A DNA stretch of 41,478 bases from assembly GCA_003332035.1 (NCBI GenBank), contig QOQI01000007.1, forward strand, positions 1-41,478. Direction: 5' to 3'. The first letter of the stretch is position 1; every line of letters begins with the position of its first letter. Below are positions 37,370 through 41,478 of the stretch, in pieces. The notes beneath the pieces are model-generated. The model searched no databases. It was not told the origin of the DNA and saw only the letters and a program-made list of their open reading frames with translations. The stretch comes from Paracoccaceae bacterium. GTDB lineage: Bacteria; Pseudomonadota; Alphaproteobacteria; Rhodobacterales; Rhodobacteraceae. The position numbers were made by a program, and so were the translations under genes.

Positions 37370-38247
37370 TTAATTCCTAAGTCAGACTTAAAGTAGTTGA
37401 AAAACTCCGAATTCGGGGACATTACCATTGTGGAGTTTGAGCCTGTTATTGCTTTTTCATAGGCATTTAGCGATCTATAAAACTCAAAGAATTCAGGGTC
37501 TTCTCCAAAAGCTGATGCAAAAATCGCATTTCGCTCAGCATCTGCTTCACCTCGAATTATTTCAGACTCACGCTTGGCTTCTGACACGATAACAACCTGC
37601 TCTCTATCTGCCTGTGCCCTCACACGCTGAGCTGCCTCATTACCTCTAGCGATTTCATCGGCAGCTTCTCTGTCTCTTTCCGCACGCATCCTGGCAAAAG
37701 TTGCCTCTAAGTTTTGTCTGGGTAAGTCTGTCCGCTTTAACCGCACGTCAACAACTTCAATACCCATTTTTTCTGCTTCTAAAATAGCGCCATTTCGTAT
37801 TCTCAACATCAAAGCAAACCGATCCTGGCTTAGTATATTGTTAGAGGAAACAGAACCTAATATTTCACGGGTTTGAGAACTTAGTATTCGATCAAGTCTC
37901 GCACCAGCTATTGAAATCGCTGTATCACCAGATGCACCTGTCACTTCTCGAAACTTATTTACGTCAGTTATCCTGTAGCGAGCAAAAGCATCAACAACTA
38001 GCCGGCGATCGTCTAATGGAGTAACTTCCAAAGGGTCGATGTCACGGCTCAAAATACGATCATCGTATCTAACTACATTTTGAATGACAGGTATCTTAAA
38101 TGATAAGCCAGGGTCCTCCTTTGTTGCCACAACTCTACCAAACTGTAACACTAGAACCTTTTCACGTTCATCAACAACGTATATTGAAGACATCGCACCT
38201 ATAAAAATCAGAAAAACTGCGGCTAGTAATATTACCATTCTATTCAT
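37366..38247 (-). CDS. hflC: HflC, FtsH-modulating band 7 protein
   Basis: HflC with HflK forms a large membrane complex that surrounds and regulates the FtsH protease. The 293-residue protein has an N-terminal membrane anchor (residues 4-24), the band 7/SPFH domain beginning VVDEREKVLVLQFGRVV, VEVVDVRLKRTDLP, and an Ala/Glu-rich coiled coil (ARMRAERDREAADEIARGNE). Its start overlaps the hflK stop by 1 bp. Confidence 0.95.
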   Translation of the reverse strand: MNRMVILLAAVFLIFIGAMSSIYVVDEREKVLVLQFGRVVATKEDPGLSFKIPVIQNVVRYDDRILSRDIDPLEVTPLDDRRLVVDAFARYRITDVNKFREVTGASGDTAISIAGARLDRILSSQTREILGSVSSNNILSQDRFALMLRIRNGAILEAEKMGIEVVDVRLKRTDLPRQNLEATFARMRAERDREAADEIARGNEAAQRVRAQADREQVVIVSEAKRESEIIRGEADAERNAIFASAFGEDPEFFEFYRSLNAYEKAITGSNSTMVMSPNSEFFNYFKSDLGIK

Positions 38248-39383
38248 TATTTCGTCTCCTGCCGTAGTTGGTTCAAGGGAAGATATGGAACAACGCCGCT
38301 TCCACCGGCAGATTCATCAATGATGACTTTTTCAACATCGCTTAAAACTTGCTCCATTGTTTCTAAATAAAGACGTTTTCTAGTCACCTCTGGGGCTTTC
38401 TTGTATTCCGTTAAAACCGCACCAAATCGACTGGCTTCACCTGTTGCTTCGTTGACAACTTGGGCTCTGTAAGCTTCTGCTTGCTCTCTGACCTGAGCAG
38501 CTTCTCCTCGAGCTTGCGCTAGGATACGGTTCGCATAAGCATCTGCTTCTTTTTCAAGTCTATCACGTTGTTGCTCTGCTGCTTGAACTTCTCTGAAGCT
38601 GTCAATAACTTGCTCAGGCGGGTCGGCCTTGTCAAAATTTACTCGTACTACATTAACACCACTGTCGTAACTATCGAGGGTGTTTTGGATTAACAATTCC
38701 AAGCTATCGGAAATTGATGCACGATCTCGGTTAAGAATAGGAGCGAGATCTGATTGCGCAATAATTTCTCGCATAGCTGACTCAGAAACAGCCCTAATCG
38801 TTGCTTGAGGCTCCCTCAAGTTAAAGAGAAATCGAGCCGGATCATTGACATTCCAAACAACTTGGAAATCGATATCCACAATATTTTCATCACCGGTAAG
38901 CATTAACCCAGCATCACCGCCTCGTATACCAACCCCAATGTCTTCAGTTTGCTCTCTATCTACAGGTACTACTTCAGCTCTCACAACCGGCCATGGTGCA
39001 AAATTTAAACCTTCCTCCCCAGTTTCAACATATCTACCGAAGAACAATTCGACGGATTTTTCATAGTTTTGAACCTGGTACAAGCTATTGAATAGCCAAA
39101 ACACTAGTAAACCCGCAGCTATCAAAAAATAACCACTACGGCCTAATCCGCCGCCACCGCTTCCACGGCCTGAACCATTTGAGCCACCGGAGCCTCGACC
39201 TCCCATTAAGACACGAAGCTGTTCTTGCCCCTTACGAAGCATGTCATCTATTTCAGGCGGTACTGGATTATTACCCTCAGGAGTATTTTTACCACTCGTG
39301 GGCCTCTTACTTCCGCCTTCTTTTCCGCCATCACGGCCGTTACCGCCGCTGCCGCCCCAAGGGCCGCCAGAATTTCCTGCCAT
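38247..39383 (-). CDS. hflK: HflK, FtsH-modulating band 7 protein
   Basis: The 378-residue protein is the HflC partner. Residues 1-82 are a Gly-rich, low-complexity cytoplasmic N-tail, typical of HflK. A membrane segment (84-101, GYFLIAAGLLVFWLFNSL) is followed by the SPFH domain (QNYEKSVELFFGRYVETGEE, VDIDFQVVWNVNDPARFLFN) and a C-terminal coiled coil (REVQAAEQQRDRLEKEADAY). AAAGGA precedes the ATG. It is first in the hflK-hflC-DUF2065-degP group. Confidence 0.95.
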   Translation of the reverse strand: MAGNSGGPWGGSGGNGRDGGKEGGSKRPTSGKNTPEGNNPVPPEIDDMLRKGQEQLRVLMGGRGSGGSNGSGRGSGGGGLGRSGYFLIAAGLLVFWLFNSLYQVQNYEKSVELFFGRYVETGEEGLNFAPWPVVRAEVVPVDREQTEDIGVGIRGGDAGLMLTGDENIVDIDFQVVWNVNDPARFLFNLREPQATIRAVSESAMREIIAQSDLAPILNRDRASISDSLELLIQNTLDSYDSGVNVVRVNFDKADPPEQVIDSFREVQAAEQQRDRLEKEADAYANRILAQARGEAAQVREQAEAYRAQVVNEATGEASRFGAVLTEYKKAPEVTRKRLYLETMEQVLSDVEKVIIDESAGGSGVVPYLPLNQLRQETK

Positions 39384-39453
39384 TTTTATTCCTTTACCGG
39401 TATTTATGACTATTAAAGTAATTTCTTATTAACTGGTGATTTAAATAATTTTT

Positions 39454-40809
39454 TCAAGTTCTGCGAGTCGGTTTTCGCATTGTTACTAATTCTTCTGATA
39501 TTGTGGGATGAACAGCAATTGTTTTATCAAAATCAAGTTTTGTTGCTCCCATCGTGATAGCAACTGCTACTAACTGTACTAACTCCCCTGCAAAAGGTGA
39601 GACAAAGTGACAGCCTAAAACCTTTTGATTTTTTTCTTCTACAATCAATTTCATAAAAATTCGATCTTCCCTACCCGCAAAGCTTTCACGCATAGATTTG
39701 AATTTTGTGGTATAAATCGCAAGAGGAGAAAATTTAGATGCTTCTTCCTCAGTCAACCCGACTGTTCCAACTTCTGGTGTGGTAAAAACAGCTGTAGGAA
39801 TAAATCTATAATCAAGTTTTTGAGGGGTATCTCTAAAAACAGTTTCAATAAAGGACATAGCTTCTCTAATAGCTATCGGCGTTAGATTACTCCGGTTTGT
39901 AACATCCCCAATTGCATAGACAGACTCCCGAGAACTCTTAGAGTAATCATCGACTAATATTTCACCTGTCTGGCCAATTTGTATACCTGCGTCATCCAAT
40001 CCTAAATCATCGGAGTTAGGCCTTCGACCAGTTGCAGCTAAAACTTTATCAAAAGTTTCCGTTTTATCATTCGGGTCAGTAAGTTCCAAACCTGATGCGG
40101 TCACATTTATTTTTGTGACATCCGCATTTAAAGATATCGAAACGCCACTTCTAACCATTTCTTCAGCAACATGATCTCTAATTTCTTTATCGAAACCGCG
40201 CAAAATCTGATCACCCCGATAGATGAGTTTTGTTCTAACACCAAAGCCGTTCATGATACTCGCCATTTCACAAGCAATGTAACCACCCCCAATTATCGCA
40301 ATCGATTTGGGAAGTTTTTCCAGATGAAAGATATCGTCCGAGACAAGAGCATTTTCAATCCCCGGAATATCCGGTCTGAAAGGTCGGCCGCCAGTTGCTA
40401 TAAGGATTGTCCTTGCAGTAAATTTTTTCTTTCCAATTACTACTGTATTTTGGTCCAGTAGTTTTGCTCTTTGATCGTAGGTGTCTACACCAGCATTTCG
40501 TAGTAAGTTTCGATATACGGCTTCCAAACGATCGAGTTCTAAATGGAGCTTTTTTCTAAATTTTTGCCAATCAAAGCCACTATTTTCTACGCTCCACCCA
40601 AACGCAATTGAATCTTCTAGCTGTCTGCTAAATTCACTTGCATACACCATGAGCTTTTTTGGCACACAGCCACGTATGACGCAGGTTCCGCCATATCGAT
40701 CTTCTTCTGCCAAACCAACCTTAGCTCCAGCCTCAGATGCTGCCACGCGCGCTGCTCGTACTCCACCTGATCCACCACCAATTACAAAAAGATCATAATC
40801 AAAGTTCAT
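39454..40809 (-). CDS. gor: Glutathione-disulfide reductase
   Basis: Gor reduces oxidised glutathione with NADPH. The 451-residue flavoprotein has the FAD motif VIGGGSGGVRAARVA, the redox pair Cys43/Cys48 in GGTCVIRGCVPKK, the NADPH domain IGGGYIACEMASIMNGFG with RGFDKEIR, the second FAD motif VYAIGDVTNRSNLTPIAI, and the C-terminal HPTISEELVTMRKP with the catalytic His-Glu. The CVIRGC form (rather than CVNVGC) resembles plant and alphaproteobacterial enzymes. It lies between rpiA and hflK on the same strand. Confidence 0.94.
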   Translation of the reverse strand: MNFDYDLFVIGGGSGGVRAARVAASEAGAKVGLAEEDRYGGTCVIRGCVPKKLMVYASEFSRQLEDSIAFGWSVENSGFDWQKFRKKLHLELDRLEAVYRNLLRNAGVDTYDQRAKLLDQNTVVIGKKKFTARTILIATGGRPFRPDIPGIENALVSDDIFHLEKLPKSIAIIGGGYIACEMASIMNGFGVRTKLIYRGDQILRGFDKEIRDHVAEEMVRSGVSISLNADVTKINVTASGLELTDPNDKTETFDKVLAATGRRPNSDDLGLDDAGIQIGQTGEILVDDYSKSSRESVYAIGDVTNRSNLTPIAIREAMSFIETVFRDTPQKLDYRFIPTAVFTTPEVGTVGLTEEEASKFSPLAIYTTKFKSMRESFAGREDRIFMKLIVEEKNQKVLGCHFVSPFAGELVQLVAVAITMGATKLDFDKTIAVHPTISEELVTMRKPTRRT

Positions 40810-40858
40810 AGAATTTACCCATTAAATCATCAAGCAATCAGATTTTCTTTGCAACTTG

Positions 40859-41478
40859 TCACACAATGTCTTTTTTCCAAGAAATTTCAGCTGTTCCGTC
40901 GGAATGTCCAACTATAACTGCACTACAGACATCGATAAATAGACCGTTTTCAACAACACCAGGAATAATATTGAGGTCGCCGCAAAGTCCTCTCGGGTCC
41001 TCAATTTCATTCAGTTTTAAATCAAAAATATAATTCCCCTCATCCGTAATGAAAGGTTTTTCATCCTTCATGCGCATTTTTACATCAAAATCTTTGTATT
41101 CCCTCGTAATAAGTAGTTCTTCTATTTTCATTTGTGATGAAGCACTGCCGAATTTGAGAACTTCAACAGGAAGTGGAAACCTTCCAAGTTTCTCAACCTT
41201 TTTACTCTCATCAGCGATAACAACCATAAGGTCAGATCCAAAAGCTACAATCTTTTCTTGAAGGTGTGCTCCCCCACCTCCTTTAATTAAATTCATTGAT
41301 TGGTCAAACTCATCTGCTCCATCAATTGTTATGTCGAGCTTGCCAGCATCATCCATTGAAATAAGCGGTATACGCTCAGCATGTGCTTGATCTCTCGTTC
41401 TCATAGAAGTCGGAACACCAACGAATTTTAAATCTTCATCTCGCACACGTTTTGCTAAGTGATGGACCAGCCAATATG
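40859..41478 (-). CDS. rpiA: Ribose-5-phosphate isomerase A (partial, 5' end outside window)
   Basis: RpiA interconverts ribose 5-phosphate and ribulose 5-phosphate in the pentose phosphate pathway. The reading frame continues to the window edge as YWLVHHLAKRVRDEDLKF, so the gene's start lies beyond 41478. Family blocks seen are FVGVPTSMRTRDQA, ITIDGADEFDQ (substrate loop), KGGGGAHLQEKIVA (catalytic region), and DESKKVEKLGRFPLPVEVL. A GTG at 41446 could be mistaken for a start but is internal. Confidence 0.95.
   Translation of the reverse strand, partial: YWLVHHLAKRVRDEDLKFVGVPTSMRTRDQAHAERIPLISMDDAGKLDITIDGADEFDQSMNLIKGGGGAHLQEKIVAFGSDLMVVIADESKKVEKLGRFPLPVEVLKFGSASSQMKIEELLITREYKDFDVKMRMKDEKPFITDEGNYIFDLKLNEIEDPRGLCGDLNIIPGVVENGLFIDVCSAVIVGHSDGTAEISWKKDIV

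Overview
The window looks like a piece of chromosome from a low-GC, marine, Rhodobacterales-type alphaproteobacterium. Base composition was judged by eye at roughly 38% GC. The proteins and gene order resemble those I remember from roseobacters: rpiA-gor-hflK-hflC-DUF2065-degP; ftsY-EamA-yciB; glyQ-DUF6446-glyS-PEP-binding protein; folB-folP-glmM; ctaD-DUF2244. Low GC and short intergenic gaps suggest a streamlined pelagic lineage. No insertion sequence, prophage, integrase, CRISPR array, rRNA or plasmid gene was seen. The region is core chromosome.

Layout. 1-450: a candidate terminator and tRNA-Leu(GAG) on the minus strand. 451-5288: lipB, ctaD with a strong terminator, a DUF2244 membrane protein, a YqeY-like protein (minus) and carA. 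5348-7974: a GntR/FCD regulator (minus), a HAD nucleotidase and a UbiH-type hydroxylase. 7977-12255: an operon of two Lrp/AsnC regulators and a class V aminotransferase (minus), divergent from ilvC, then an EamA transporter. 12245-18914 (minus): folB, folP, glmM, a SleB-type hydrolase and a PPDK-like PEP-binding protein. 18981-22482 (minus): glyS, a DUF6446-like anchored protein and glyQ. 22601-29340 (minus): trkH, folE2, metZ with a SAM-II riboswitch, yciB, an EamA transporter and ftsY. 29455-32762 (minus): a fused NuoE/NuoF-type formate dehydrogenase beta subunit and xseA. 32882-34689: purD with an overlapping MOSC gene. 34706-35535: a ferredoxin (minus) and a small OB-fold gene with an SOS-type box. 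35591-41478 (minus): degP, DUF2065, hflC, hflK, gor and a truncated rpiA.

How the genes work together. Several steps of folate synthesis are present (FolE2, FolB, FolP). Envelope quality control is grouped as HflK/HflC, a small DUF2065 protein and a Do-type protease. Glycyl-tRNA synthetase subunits are translationally coupled through a small membrane-anchored protein and are followed by a PPDK-like enzyme. Methionine synthesis (MetZ) is controlled by a SAM-II aptamer joined to an intrinsic terminator.

The most unusual item is the 116-residue gene at 35185-35535. It matches only the C-terminal OB-fold tail of the error-prone polymerase DnaE2. It stands alone, and a perfect alphaproteobacterial LexA-type box (GTTC-N7-GTTC) lies 36 bp upstream. 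This could be a remnant or a re-purposed piece of an SOS mutagenesis cassette. Other items of interest are the PPDK-like protein with an altered ATP-grasp site, the orphan formate dehydrogenase beta subunit, and a 24-bp palindrome between the Lrp pair and ilvC. Statements about family gene order come from memory and were not checked against a database.
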